A DNA stretch of 64,000 nt, taken from the NCBI RefSeq assembly GCF_001553605.1, contig NZ_CP014229.1, positions 2,632,501-2,696,500 on the forward strand. Reading direction: 5' to 3'. The position numbers and the translations under genes were made by a program. Source of the DNA: Desulfovibrio fairfieldensis. Lineage in GTDB: Bacteria; Desulfobacterota; Desulfovibrionia; Desulfovibrionales; Desulfovibrionaceae. How positions within the stretch are numbered: the stretch's first letter is position 1; the number at the start of each line of letters is the position of its first letter. Of this stretch, positions 8,406-18,509 are shown one piece after another. The notes below the pieces were generated by a model, which was not told where the DNA came from, searched no databases, and worked only from the letters and a program-made list of their open reading frames with translations.

Positions 8406-9791
8406 CTAAATCCCCACTAATTTAGTGGAATTGAGCAGGCCCTTGGGGTCCAGGGCGCGGCGCAGCCGCTGCGAGAACAGGATCGTGCCGCGCGAGGTTT
8501 CCTTTTCCATCCACTTGGCCTTGGCCGTGCCGATGCCGTGCTCGCCCGAGAGAGTGCCCTGGAGCCTGATGGCCGTGTCGAACATTTCGTCGATGGCCTC
8601 TTCCACCCGCTTGAACTCTTCGGCGTCGCGCTTGTCGCAAAGGAAGGTGGGGTGCAGGTTGCCGTCGCCGGCATGGCCGAAGGTGCCCACCTCCACCTTG
8701 TATTTGGCCGCGATGTCGTTGACGGCCTTCATCATGGCCGGGATCTGCGAACGGGGCACGGTGGCGTCTTCCAACACGGTGGTGGGACGGCAGCGGGCCA
8801 GCACCGGCAGGGCCATGCGCCGGGCTTCCCAGAGTTTGAATTTCTCGGCCGCGTCCTTGGGCACATGCACGGCCACAGCCTTGTTTTCCTTGAGCACGCG
8901 CTCCACAGCCTCGGCGTCGTCCGCCACCTGGGCGGGGTGGCCGTCCACCTCAATGAGCAGGATGGCCGCCGCGTCGCGCGGCAGACCGGCCTTGGTGAAG
9001 TCGTCCACGCGCACGATGGTGTTGTTGTCCAGAAATTCCAGGGTACAGGGCAGCACGTGGGCCGCAATGATCCCGGCCACGGCCTCGGCGGCGTTCTGCA
9101 TGTCGTCGAAGACCGCCATAAGGGCCTTGGAGGCCTTGGGCGGCGGCACCAGCTTGAGAATGGCCTGGGAAATGACGCCCAGGGTGCCCTCGGACTGGAT
9201 CAGCATGCCCGCCAGATTGTAGCCGGTGACGCATTTCACCGTGCGCGAGCCGGTTTTGACCACCTCGCCCGTGGCGTCGAAAAATTCGACGCCCATAAGG
9301 TAATCCTTGGTCACGCCGTACTTGAGGCCGCGCAGGCCGCCAGCGTTCTCGGCGATATTGCCGCCGATGGTGGACACGGCCTGGGAGCCCGGATCCGGAG
9401 GATAGAAAAGATTTTTCTTGGCCACGGCGGCGGCGAAGTCGGCGGTGATCACGCCCGGTTCCACCACAGCGTAGAGATCATTGGGATTGATCTCCAGGAT
9501 GCGGTTCAGGCCTGTGGTCAAGACCACCACGGTATCGCTGTGGTCCGGAATGGTGCCGCCGGACAGGTTGGTGCCCGCGCCGCGCACGGTCATGGGAATG
9601 CCGTTGTCATAAAGTTTCTTGACGCAGAGGCCCAGCTGCTCGGTGGTCGTGGGCCGGAGCACCATCGCCGGAACCACGGGTTCAAGCACCGCCGAGTCAA
9701 ATGAATAACTCTGGCGGTCGGCCTCGGAAGTGAACACATTTTCCTTGCCGATCAGATCTTCAAAATCCTTGATCAACGCCTGGCTTGCCAT
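8406..9791 (-). CDS. FAD-linked D-lactate dehydrogenase (GlcD family)
   Basis: A 461-aa flavoprotein. The start MASQALIKDF at 9791 has a good AAGGAGG site 7 bases upstream; an ATG 15 bases further up is disfavoured. The N-terminal FAD-binding (PCMH) domain shows TVRGAGTNLSGGTIP near residue 72, PPDPGS near 134 and GGNIAENAGGLRGLKYG near 145. The C-terminal FAD-oxidase domain has the GHAGDGNLHPTFL motif near 374 and GEHGIGTAK near 416. It is first in the lactate oxidation gene set and oxidises D-lactate (or glycolate) to pyruvate (or glyoxylate). Confidence 0.92.
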   Translation of the reverse strand: MASQALIKDFEDLIGKENVFTSEADRQSYSFDSAVLEPVVPAMVLRPTTTEQLGLCVKKLYDNGIPMTVRGAGTNLSGGTIPDHSDTVVVLTTGLNRILEINPNDLYAVVEPGVITADFAAAVAKKNLFYPPDPGSQAVSTIGGNIAENAGGLRGLKYGVTKDYLMGVEFFDATGEVVKTGSRTVKCVTGYNLAGMLIQSEGTLGVISQAILKLVPPPKASKALMAVFDDMQNAAEAVAGIIAAHVLPCTLEFLDNNTIVRVDDFTKAGLPRDAAAILLIEVDGHPAQVADDAEAVERVLKENKAVAVHVPKDAAEKFKLWEARRMALPVLARCRPTTVLEDATVPRSQIPAMMKAVNDIAAKYKVEVGTFGHAGDGNLHPTFLCDKRDAEEFKRVEEAIDEMFDTAIRLQGTLSGEHGIGTAKAKWMEKETSRGTILFSQRLRRALDPKGLLNSTKLVGI

Positions 9792-9896
9792 AGAGCCTCC
9801 TTGCACGCTCTCGCATCATCGTATCCTGAAACATTCCGCAAATGGACGATTCGCCCTTTGCGGGACGTCGGCCTTTGCCCCGGCGGAGCCGCCCCG

Positions 9897-10013
9897 ATGT
9901 CTGATCGCGAAAATTTCGAGCCTGGTCATGCCCTCAATTTTCGCCGGCTCACGGCGGCTACGCCGCCGCGATACCCTACGGGTTCTGTGTGTTTCATTTG
10001 AAAAATCAGACAC
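9897..10013 (+). repeat. Dispersed element family B, degenerate copy
   Basis: Begins TGTCTGATCGCGAAAATT and ends AAAATCAGACAC, with the internal CTCACGGCGGCTACGCCGCCG hairpin shared with 31712-31864. It lacks the second hairpin (GTCAGCG..CGCTGAC) and the TA flanks, so it is shorter (about 117 bases). It sits upstream of the lactate oxidation genes. Confidence 0.75.
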
Positions 10014-10344
10014 TGGGAGCCTGTCCGCAACCGCCGGAACAACGGACCTTTCCGCTGTCGCATTGCCTTACGGGAACAGGCCGCGCACGGCGCGGCCCGA
10101 AAACTGTGAAAGTCCGGTCTCGGAGCGCGGAAACCGCGCCAACGCTTGGGATTCTTTGCACAATGTGACTGTATAGCCTGCTTTGTCATTTTTGCAAAGA
10201 GGACTTTCCAAAAAAATGCAGTGGTATCACCATCAACATAGCAGCAAACTTCAGCGGCGCTGGAGCCGCTCGCAATGACCCGACCTCGCCCGGCGGCCGC
10301 TGTACAGGCATGCCCGCGCGGCACGCGGCTTGCGGCCGGAAGGG
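10014..10344. other. Upstream region of the lactate oxidation genes
   Basis: No gene. It contains a perfect GGCCGCGC / GCGCGGCC palindrome region near 10080 and two candidate minus-strand promoters: a sigma-70-like pair at 10170-10197 and a sigma-54-like GG-N10-GC site at 10217-10233. The leader to glcD would be about 370-420 bases and includes the family B element. Confidence 0.4.
10170..10197 (-). promoter_or_regulatory. Candidate sigma-70 promoter for the lactate genes
   Basis: On the minus strand TTGCAA (10197-10192), a 16-base spacer, then TATACA (10175-10170). Both hexamers are one or two bases from consensus. It points toward the D-lactate dehydrogenase gene at 9791. Prediction only. 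Confidence 0.35.
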
Positions 10345-10812
10345 TCAAGGGCGCTGGATCCCGGCCAGCTTGCAAATGAAGGCGAAGGCTTTAGCGGCCA
10401 CGGGTTGCACGGAAAGGCGGCTGCCCCGCTTCATCAGTTCCATGCCGGACAACTCGGGCCAGGCAGCCAACTCCTTGCGGCTCAAGGGATGCGGCAGGGC
10501 GCGGCGCAGGCGCACATCCACCATTTCCCAAATGGGCTTTTCCGGCGTGGCCTTGGGGTCGAAATGCTGATTCTCCGGGTCCTGGGCCGTGGCGTCCGGG
10601 TAGGCCGCGCGCACAATTTCCACAATGCCCACAATGCCCGGCTGCTGCCCGCTGTGGTAAAAAAATCCCAGATCGCCCACCCGCATGGCACGCATGAAGT
10701 TGCGGGCCTGATAGTTGCGCACCCCGTCCCAGGGCGAGGTCTGATCGGGAGAATTCTCCAGGTCCTGCCAGGAAAAACAGCCGGGTTCCGTCTTGAAAAG
10801 CCAGTAATTCAT
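10345..10812 (-). CDS. EVE domain-containing protein
   Basis: A 155-aa single-domain protein beginning MNYWLFKTEP. The EVE signature is clear: YWLFKTEPGCFSWQDL, then TSPWDGVRNYQARNFMRAM near residue 26, and GFFYHSGQQPGIVGIVEIV near 49. EVE domains are PUA-like folds that bind modified bases in DNA or RNA. The start at 10812 follows a purine-rich AAAGGGAAAGGG stretch; an upstream ATG is less likely. There is no operon partner. Its physiological role is not known. Confidence 0.9.
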   Translation of the reverse strand: MNYWLFKTEPGCFSWQDLENSPDQTSPWDGVRNYQARNFMRAMRVGDLGFFYHSGQQPGIVGIVEIVRAAYPDATAQDPENQHFDPKATPEKPIWEMVDVRLRRALPHPLSRKELAAWPELSGMELMKRGSRLSVQPVAAKAFAFICKLAGIQRP

Positions 10813-10991
10813 GCCTCGCCCTTTCCCTTTAAAAAGAATTATTCTCATTTACATATGGAGCCGAACAGCCCTTTCGTCAATGCCCGTGCGGATGCAAAAA
10901 CACCGCCCGTGGGCGGTGTGGATGCAAGGCGCGGCGATTTTCCGGAATCGCGATGCCTTGAAGCGGACCGGGACTCCGAAAAAACGGTTGG

Positions 10992-11137
10992 GGAAGCACT
11001 GATTACTGAAGATTTCTGTCTCGATCAAGGGCGTAAGCCGTTGCCGCGTCAGCGGCTTGCTTGAGCCGTTCACGGCTACGGCTGGAGCACGGCGAACCGC
11101 AGTTGGAGGGTAAAAAGATCAGTAATCAGCGCTTCCC
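10992..11137. repeat. Element family D, terminal inverted repeats
   Basis: The left end GGAAGCACTGATTACTGA and the inverted right end (GGAAGCGCTGATTACTGA on the minus strand) match at 17 of 18 positions and enclose about 110 bases. Internal inverted segments (AAGCCGTT.. and CTTGAGCCGTTCACGGCT) add hairpin potential. The right end begins immediately after the TAA stop of the cytochrome b gene at 11138. No coding capacity. Only one copy is in this window. Confidence 0.6.
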
Positions 11138-11713
11138 TTACTTTTTCGCCACCTGCCGCTGCCAGACAAAAAAATGCAGCAAGGCCATGCCGCCGTGGCC
11201 GATGAAGTACACGATTACCAGCCAGGCAAGCCACTCGTGCGTCACGCGCCAGCCATGCGCGGCGGGGGAACCGTCCCGCCAGAGCAAGAACCAGGTCAGG
11301 CCGGAAAAGGCGGTCAGCAGCAACGCGCCCAGACCCAGGCCCTGTACGGAAGTAGCCAGGCCGCCGGGCCGGGGCGCCACGAGCCGGCCGTGCAGGCTGG
11401 CGATCAGGTCCTTACGGATCTGATCCACGTCGCCCCAGAGATAGGGGAAAAAATATTTCAGGCCGTGCTTGCCCAGGCTGTAGGCCGCGACAATCACGCC
11501 CAGAACGCACAGGCTCATCCCCTCCAGCATGTGATACCAAGCCGTCCAGGAAGCTCCGTCCGGCGTTACCCGCATCAACGTGCTGCTGCATAGCTGCAGG
11601 ATGACGAAAAGAACCACCAGCGCATGCAGCACGCGCAGAAAGGGGCTCTGGAAGAAACCCATGAACCGCCACAGCAGCTCGGACTGGGTTTTGATCAGCT
11701 CTTGTATCTTCAT
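11138..11713 (-). CDS. Cytochrome b561-type membrane protein
   Basis: A 191-aa protein with four hydrophobic helices (about residues 25-46, 60-82, 120-140, 155-180). Candidate haem-binding His residues lie in helix 1 (H30), near the start of helix 2 (WYHMLEG) and in the last helices (THEWLAW, GHGGMALLHF), typical of di-haem cytochrome b/b6 subunits of respiratory enzymes. The start MKIQELIKT at 11713 has a GGGAG site. No catalytic partner gene is adjacent; EVE and ribBA flank it, so it may be an orphan quinone-reactive subunit. Confidence 0.75.
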   Translation of the reverse strand: MKIQELIKTQSELLWRFMGFFQSPFLRVLHALVVLFVILQLCSSTLMRVTPDGASWTAWYHMLEGMSLCVLGVIVAAYSLGKHGLKYFFPYLWGDVDQIRKDLIASLHGRLVAPRPGGLATSVQGLGLGALLLTAFSGLTWFLLWRDGSPAAHGWRVTHEWLAWLVIVYFIGHGGMALLHFFVWQRQVAKK

Positions 11714-11846
11714 TGTTTTCTCCCGGTGGTCCTCCCTCCGGGATGCAGGGCCGTAACTCAGGCATTCGACCCGGTAGGCGCGTTCCACTCCGTGCCCTGG
11801 AACGCGCGTCATGTCTGTTAGTTACCCGCAAACGCTCAAAAACGCC

Positions 11847-11878
11847 ATGCCCGGATTTCCCATGGGAAATCCGGGCAT
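11847..11878 (-). terminator. Perfect 32-bp palindrome, likely terminator of ribBA
   Basis: A perfect palindrome centred on CCCATGGG (16 bases each way) followed on the minus strand by GGCGTTTTTGAG. It lies downstream of ribBA beyond the family A element, and upstream of the cytochrome b gene. It would read as a rho-independent terminator for minus-strand transcription. Confidence 0.65.
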
Positions 11879-11929
11879 GAAATACAATCAGCGCCGGGAA
11901 CAGACAGGCCAGAGACAGACCAGGGACTG

Positions 11930-12065
11930 TTGACACTATAGAATTTTTGTTCGCCCGCAAGGAAGATAAGCCTGCTTTGAAGGAGTGTGCTCTTTTGGTA
12001 CTCGACTGAAAAAGCAGATGACATCTAACGCAGCGAGCGGGCAAAAAGGCATAGTGCCAAAGCCC

Positions 12066-12068
<3 letters not shown>
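11930..12068 (+). repeat. Dispersed element family A, copy 2
   Basis: Left end CAGGGACTGTTGACACTATAG; inverted right end TAGGGGCTTTGGCACTATG (minus strand). The interior matches copies at 1947-2130 and 55782-55930. On the minus strand the terminal TAG of the element is exactly the stop codon of ribBA (12066-12068), so the gene runs directly into the element. Confidence 0.8.
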
Positions 12069-13280
<1,212 letters not shown>

Positions 13281-13562
13281 GACTACATCCTTAGTAAAGT
13301 TACTGTCGTGATCGGGATTTGGTTGCGGCAAAGGTAGGGCGGGGGCGGGCTTCTGTCAACCGGGCGCGGCTTGTCCCGCAGGGTGATCGAATGAATGCCT
13401 CAATCGTCGGATATTCATTTGCGTCCGTAAGTAAGTCTTCTTTCCTCATTCCCGCGAACGCGGCCGAGACAGTCGGCAAGTGAGCGGGGAGCTGGTTTTG
13501 CGGGAAGGCTGACGCAAGAGTATTTTTCTTTTTCGCTCTGTCCATTCAATTGCCCAGGCTGT

Positions 13563-14303
13563 TTATCCCACCCGCAGGCCCACGTCCCACAGCAGGGCCG
13601 CCAGCGGCCTGCCCAACAGAAAAGGCAACACCCGCGCGGGCACGCGGCCGCGCGTGGCGCAGAGTTCGCGGAAGGCGGCGTCGTAACGGACCAGCTCCGC
13701 CAGTTCGGCGCGCGCGGCTTCCCGATCTTCCTCCGCGAGCGGGGCCGGAGCGGGCGCAAGGCGGGGCCGGAAGCCCAGAGCCGACGCCAGGGCCAGAGCC
13801 TTGCCCGCCGGGCAGGCCTCGTCATGGGCTCCGGCCAGTTCCGGCCAGCAGGCGCGCGCGGCGGACGGCAGCCCCGGCCCGGCACCCGCCAAAGCCTCCG
13901 CCCAAACCTCCAGGGCGGCGCAACGGTCCAGGCTTTGCCTGTTGGCCAGCAAAGCCTCCAGGGGGGCGGTGTCCGCGCAGAGCAGAACACGGCACTGCAC
14001 GGGACGCCGGGCGTAGATGCAGCAGCCCGCGCCGTCCCTGTAGTACAGACAGCGCCAGGGATGGCCGGACTCGCCCGTGGCCGCCAATTTAAGCAGTTCC
14101 CTGTCCAGAGGCCGCAACACGCCGCGCGCGTCGTCACGCGCCCACTCTCCGGCCCGCAGGCAGACCAGGGCCTCCAAAGGCAAAGCCCCCTCCCCTGCCA
14201 ACAGGGGGGCATCCTCGCGCATCAACGTCGGGCCGCCGCGCAGACAGCATTCTCCGCAACGGCGGCAGCGCGCAGCGGGCGTTTCAGGCATGGGCGTCGA
14301 CAT
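13563..14303 (-). CDS. YkgJ-type cysteine cluster protein
   Basis: A 246-aa protein whose N-terminus has CRRCGECCLRGGP (near residue 12), the cysteine cluster typical of YkgJ/CxxCxxCC zinc- or iron-binding proteins, with more Cys in RCLYYRDGAGCCIY and RRPVQCRVLLC (near 77-100). The rest is Ala/Leu-rich and helical. The start at 14303 lies 1 base after the stop of the esterase gene; there is no strong ribosome site, so translational coupling is likely. A start 12 bases downstream is possible. Function unknown. Confidence 0.75.
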   Translation of the reverse strand: MSTPMPETPAARCRRCGECCLRGGPTLMREDAPLLAGEGALPLEALVCLRAGEWARDDARGVLRPLDRELLKLAATGESGHPWRCLYYRDGAGCCIYARRPVQCRVLLCADTAPLEALLANRQSLDRCAALEVWAEALAGAGPGLPSAARACWPELAGAHDEACPAGKALALASALGFRPRLAPAPAPLAEEDREAARAELAELVRYDAAFRELCATRGRVPARVLPFLLGRPLAALLWDVGLRVG

Positions 14304-14304
14304 G

Positions 14305-15351
14305 TTATCGCGGCAGCGGGGCAAGAAATTTCAGGGCGATGAACTGTCTGACCTCTTCCCAGGCGTGCCTGCTTTCCGGCAGGGCGTCCCCGAAAATCTG
14401 GAAAACGTGGAACAAACCGTAATAACGGGTCAGGGTGGCGTCCACGCCCGCGTCCACGGCATGCCGGTAGACGATTTCGGAGTCGCTTTCCAGAATTTCG
14501 TCCGTGCCCACCTGGATCAGCATGGGCGGAAAGCCCGTGTAGGAGGCGAAGACCGGGGAAAGATAGGGATTTTTAGGGTCTGTCTTGCCCACATAGCTCA
14601 AGATAAAGGGCAGGGTCTTGGGCATGGCCCCGTCCCTGGGCGGCATATATTCGGGATTGTTGCCGAAAATGGGATCAATATCCGCATTTTTGATGTGCGA
14701 TTCGCCCGAGCCGGTCATATCCGTCCACGGCGACATGCAGACCAGGGCGCGGGGCAGCGGCCTGCCCGCGTCGCGCAGACTGAGGGTCAGGGCCAGAGCC
14801 AGATTGCCGCCCGCGCTGTCCCCCACCACCAGAATGTTTTCCGGCTTGTAGCCCTGGGCCAGCAGCCAGTTCCAGGCGTCCAGGGCGTCGTCCAGGGCCG
14901 CCGGAAAGACGTGTTCCGGGGCCAGGCGATAGTCCGGGCTGAACACGTCGGCATCCCCGGCCATGCGCGAATAGCGCACGGCCATGCCGCGGTAGATATT
15001 GGAAAGTTTCAGGATATAGGCCCCGCCGTGCAACAGCAAAACCGCCCGCTCACGGGGCTCGCCGTCCTTGTGCAGAAGTTCGGCGCCGCAGTTTTTGAGG
15101 GCCGCGCGCGTGATCGTATAGCCTCGCGGGGCTTTCCAGGACGACTCGCTGTTGACGTAGTTGCGCGCCGCGCGCAGAAAATTGTCCCCCCTGAGTCCGG
15201 GCACGCGCAGCAGAAGGCGCAGTCCGTCGCGCACCACGCCAGACTGCACGGAAAGTTTGGGGCCGTCGGCATTGAAACAGCGTGTGCTCTCGGCGGCCCC
15301 GGCCGGGGCGGCGCAGAGCAACGCCAGCAGAAGAACATATATTTTTTTCAT
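14305..15351 (-). CDS. Secreted alpha/beta hydrolase (acetyl-esterase type)
   Basis: A 348-aa hydrolase of the hormone-sensitive-lipase/acetyl-esterase group. A signal peptide is clear (MKKIYVLLLALLCAAPAGAA). The oxyanion motif HGGAYILKL lies near residue 107, the nucleophile elbow GDSAGGNLA near 174-182, an Asp in VGTDEILESD near 296 and a C-terminal His in YGLFHVFQIF near 324, giving a complete Ser-Asp-His triad. The start at 15351 is preceded by GAGGTTACT. It follows the RND pump gene by 14 bases. Substrate unknown. Confidence 0.85.
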   Translation of the reverse strand: MKKIYVLLLALLCAAPAGAAESTRCFNADGPKLSVQSGVVRDGLRLLLRVPGLRGDNFLRAARNYVNSESSWKAPRGYTITRAALKNCGAELLHKDGEPRERAVLLLHGGAYILKLSNIYRGMAVRYSRMAGDADVFSPDYRLAPEHVFPAALDDALDAWNWLLAQGYKPENILVVGDSAGGNLALALTLSLRDAGRPLPRALVCMSPWTDMTGSGESHIKNADIDPIFGNNPEYMPPRDGAMPKTLPFILSYVGKTDPKNPYLSPVFASYTGFPPMLIQVGTDEILESDSEIVYRHAVDAGVDATLTRYYGLFHVFQIFGDALPESRHAWEEVRQFIALKFLAPLPR

Positions 15352-15365
15352 AGTAACCTCGTGCA

Positions 15366-18300
15366 TCATGCGCCGGAATCGGCTCTGGCCTCCGCTCCGC
15401 CGTCATGGAACCGCCCGCCGTAGCTGCGGTTCAGGCGGCGGGAGAACTTTTCCATATAATAGTAATACACCGGCGTGATGTAGAGGGTCACGATCTGCGA
15501 AAAACACAGCCCGCCCACCACGGCCAGGCCCAGAGGCCGCCGGGCCTCGGCCCCGGCCCCGATGCCGATGGCGATGGGCAGCGCGCCCATGAGCGCGGCC
15601 ATGGTCGTCATCATGATAGGCCGGAAGCGCACGTGACAGCCCTCGGTAATGGCGGCCAGCGGCGTGATCGAGGGGTCGCGCCGCTGGGCCTCCAACGCGA
15701 AGTCCAGCATCATGATGGCGTTTTTCTTGACAATGCCCAGCAGCATGATCACGCCCACAAAGCCGTAGAGATCCAGTTCCAGGCCGAACAGCCAGAGCGT
15801 CGCCAGCGCGCCGAAACCCGCCGAAGGCAGGCCGGAGAGAATAGTCAGGGGATGGATGAAGCTCTCATAGAGGATGCCCAGCACCAGATAGATGACCACA
15901 ATGGCCAGGATCAGCAGCCAGCCCATGCCCTGAAGGGAATTCTGAAAGGCCTGGGCCGTGCCCTGGGACTCGGCGGTCACCGAGTCGGGCAGCAACGGCC
16001 GAGCCGTGGCTTCCACGGCCCCCACGCCCTGGCTCAGAGCCACGCCGGGCCGCAGATTGTACGAGATGGTCACGGCCGGGAACTGCCCGTTGTGGTTCAC
16101 GGCGATAGGTCCCACGCCGGGCGAGAGTTTGGCCAGGGTGTCCAGAGGCACCAGATCCCCGTCTTTGGAGCGCACGTACAGACGGGACAGGGCCGAGCTG
16201 TCCTGCTGGAAGCGCTTCTGTAGTTCCACAAAGACCTTGTAGTCATTGGTGGGCGCGTAAATAGTGGAGATCTCGCGCGAGCCGTAGGCCGATTGCAGGG
16301 CCAGCTCAATCTGCTGCGGGCTCACGCCCAGAGCGGCGGCCCGGTTGCGGTCGATGGTCACGCGCAGCTCCGGGTTCTTGAGCTGCAGATCGCTGTTCAC
16401 ATCCTGGATTTCGGGCAGCTTGCGCAGGGCCTCCTCCACCTTCTGGGCGCTGTCGTAAAGGGCCGCCATGTCCGGTCCGGACAGGGTATACTGATAGAGA
16501 GCCTTGGAGGAGCGCCCGCCGATATTGATGGCCGGGGGCACGCGCACAAAAACCCGCAGGGCCGGGGAGGTGTTCAGCTCCCGCCGCAGGCGCTGGGCCA
16601 CGGTCTCGATGTTCGGGCGCTGGTCATGAGGCTTGAGGTGCATGAGCAGAATGCCGTTGTTCATGCTCTGGCTGGAGCCCACAATGCCCACCACGGAGTT
16701 GAACATGGAGACATGGGGCTGCTTTTCCAGCAGGGTATCCAGCTTGTGCTGGGCGTCCACCATGCCCTGGAAGGAAACACCCTGCTCCGCTTCGGTGCTG
16801 GCGACCAGAAAGCCCATGTCCTCGGCGGGCAGAAAACCCTTGGGCATGACCACGCCCAGCCAGATGGTCAGGACCAGCAGGCCCAGGGAGGCGCCGAGCG
16901 CGGCCAGGCGATGGCGCAGCACGTAATCCAGCGAACGGGCATAACCCGCCGCCAGGCAGTCGAACATGCGTTCCAGCCTGCCGTACATGCCCTCATATCC
17001 GGCCTTGTGCTTCTGCCCGGCTTTCAGGAAATAGGCGCAGAGCATGGGCGTGAGCGTGAGCGAAACCACGCCGGAACAGAGGATGGCCGTGATGATGACC
17101 ACCGCGAACTCCCGGAACAGCCGCCCCACGATGCCGCCCATGAACAGCACGGGAATAAAGACCGCCGCCAGGGAGATGGTCATGGAGACAATGGTGAAGC
17201 CGATTTCCGCCGAGCCGTCGTAAGCCGCCCTGAGGGGGTCCTTGCCCATTTCCTGGTGGCGGACGATGTTTTCCAGCATGACGATGGCGTCGTCCACCAC
17301 AAAGCCCACGGCGAGCGTCAGGGCCATGAGCGAGAGATTGTCCAGGCTGTAGCCCAGCACGGCCATGACCGCGAAGGTGGAAATCACGGACATGGGCAGC
17401 GCCAGGCTGGGAATGACCGTGGCCGGGAGATTGCGCAGAAAGATGAAGATGACCAGCACCACCAGAAAAACCGTGAGCACCAGGGTGAACTTCACGTCGG
17501 CCACGGATTCGCGGATGGATTCAGAACGGTCGTAAAAAACGTCCACCTTGACCGAAGGCGGCACCTGGCGCTCCAGGGCGGGCAGCAGCTTGCGGATGGC
17601 GTCCACCACCTGCACTGTGTTGGTGCCGGGCTGGCGCTCCACGGCCAGGGTGATGCTGGGCACGCCGCCGTTGCTCCAGGAGATCTGTTTGTCCTGCTGC
17701 ACGCTGTCTTCCACCGTGCCCAGATCGCGCAGGCGCACGGGCGCGCCGTTACGGTAGGCCACCACCGTGTCGCGGAAGGCCCGGGCGTTGAGCAGCTGGC
17801 CTGAGGATTTGATGGAGCTGGCCCGCTGCTCGCCCTCCAGGGAACCGGTGGGCAGCATGGAGTTGGCGGCGGCCACGGCGTCGGCCACCTCGTCGATGCC
17901 CAGCCCGCGCGAGGCCAGCTCGTCCGGGTCCAGCTGCACGCGCACGGCGTATTTCTTCTGGCCGTAAATGACCACCTGGGCCACGCCTTCCACCATGGAC
18001 AGGCGCTGGCCGATGAGCGTATCCGCGTATTCGTTGAGCTGGTACAGCGGCAGGGTCGGCGAGGAAACGCGCAGATAGAGAATGGGCATGTCCGCCGGGT
18101 TGACCTTGCGGAAACTGGGGGGCGTGGTCATGCTGGTGGGCAGGCGGCGCTGGGCCAGACCGATGGCCGACTGCACGTCCAGGGCCGCCGCGTCGATATT
18201 CCTGTCCAGGGCGAACTGGATGGTGATGCGGGTGCGGCCCACGGCATTGACCGAGGAAATGGAATCAATGCCCGCGATGGTGAAAAATTCCTTTTCCAGG

Positions 18301-18497
18301 GGCGTGGCCACGGAGGCGGCCATGGTTTCCGGGTCCGCGCCCGCCAGGTCGGCCATGACCTGGATGGTGGGAAAGTCCACGTTGGGCAGCTGGTTCACCG
18401 GCAGGGAAAGGTAGCCGGTAACGCCGAAAAAGAGCATGCCCAGCATGAGCAGGGCGGTGGCGACAGGACGGCGGATGAATACGGCGGCTATATTCAT
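15366..18497 (-). CDS. RND efflux transporter permease (HAE1, MdtB/MdtC-like)
   Basis: A 1,043-aa inner-membrane proton-driven pump with the full two-fold RND architecture. After the first helix (MNIAAVFIRRPVATALLML) comes a large periplasmic porter domain, then helices 2-6 including LAVGFVVDDAIVMLENIVRH near residue 395 with the proton-relay Asp pair. The second half repeats the pattern. It closely resembles the MdtB/MdtC group. Normally a membrane-fusion protein gene precedes such a pump; here the upstream neighbour (12 bases away) is a TSUP permease and the downstream one an esterase, so its adaptor and outer-membrane channel must be encoded elsewhere. Confidence 0.93.
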   Translation of the reverse strand: MNIAAVFIRRPVATALLMLGMLFFGVTGYLSLPVNQLPNVDFPTIQVMADLAGADPETMAASVATPLEKEFFTIAGIDSISSVNAVGRTRITIQFALDRNIDAAALDVQSAIGLAQRRLPTSMTTPPSFRKVNPADMPILYLRVSSPTLPLYQLNEYADTLIGQRLSMVEGVAQVVIYGQKKYAVRVQLDPDELASRGLGIDEVADAVAAANSMLPTGSLEGEQRASSIKSSGQLLNARAFRDTVVAYRNGAPVRLRDLGTVEDSVQQDKQISWSNGGVPSITLAVERQPGTNTVQVVDAIRKLLPALERQVPPSVKVDVFYDRSESIRESVADVKFTLVLTVFLVVLVIFIFLRNLPATVIPSLALPMSVISTFAVMAVLGYSLDNLSLMALTLAVGFVVDDAIVMLENIVRHQEMGKDPLRAAYDGSAEIGFTIVSMTISLAAVFIPVLFMGGIVGRLFREFAVVIITAILCSGVVSLTLTPMLCAYFLKAGQKHKAGYEGMYGRLERMFDCLAAGYARSLDYVLRHRLAALGASLGLLVLTIWLGVVMPKGFLPAEDMGFLVASTEAEQGVSFQGMVDAQHKLDTLLEKQPHVSMFNSVVGIVGSSQSMNNGILLMHLKPHDQRPNIETVAQRLRRELNTSPALRVFVRVPPAINIGGRSSKALYQYTLSGPDMAALYDSAQKVEEALRKLPEIQDVNSDLQLKNPELRVTIDRNRAAALGVSPQQIELALQSAYGSREISTIYAPTNDYKVFVELQKRFQQDSSALSRLYVRSKDGDLVPLDTLAKLSPGVGPIAVNHNGQFPAVTISYNLRPGVALSQGVGAVEATARPLLPDSVTAESQGTAQAFQNSLQGMGWLLILAIVVIYLVLGILYESFIHPLTILSGLPSAGFGALATLWLFGLELDLYGFVGVIMLLGIVKKNAIMMLDFALEAQRRDPSITPLAAITEGCHVRFRPIMMTTMAALMGALPIAIGIGAGAEARRPLGLAVVGGLCFSQIVTLYITPVYYYYMEKFSRRLNRSYGGRFHDGGAEARADSGA

Positions 18498-18509
18498 GGC
18501 TGGAGTATG

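Noticed and set aside
13281..13560. FMN riboswitch before ribBA
   Set aside because: The conserved RFN segments (AGGG..GAT.GAAA.TCC..CCGACGG type) are not present.
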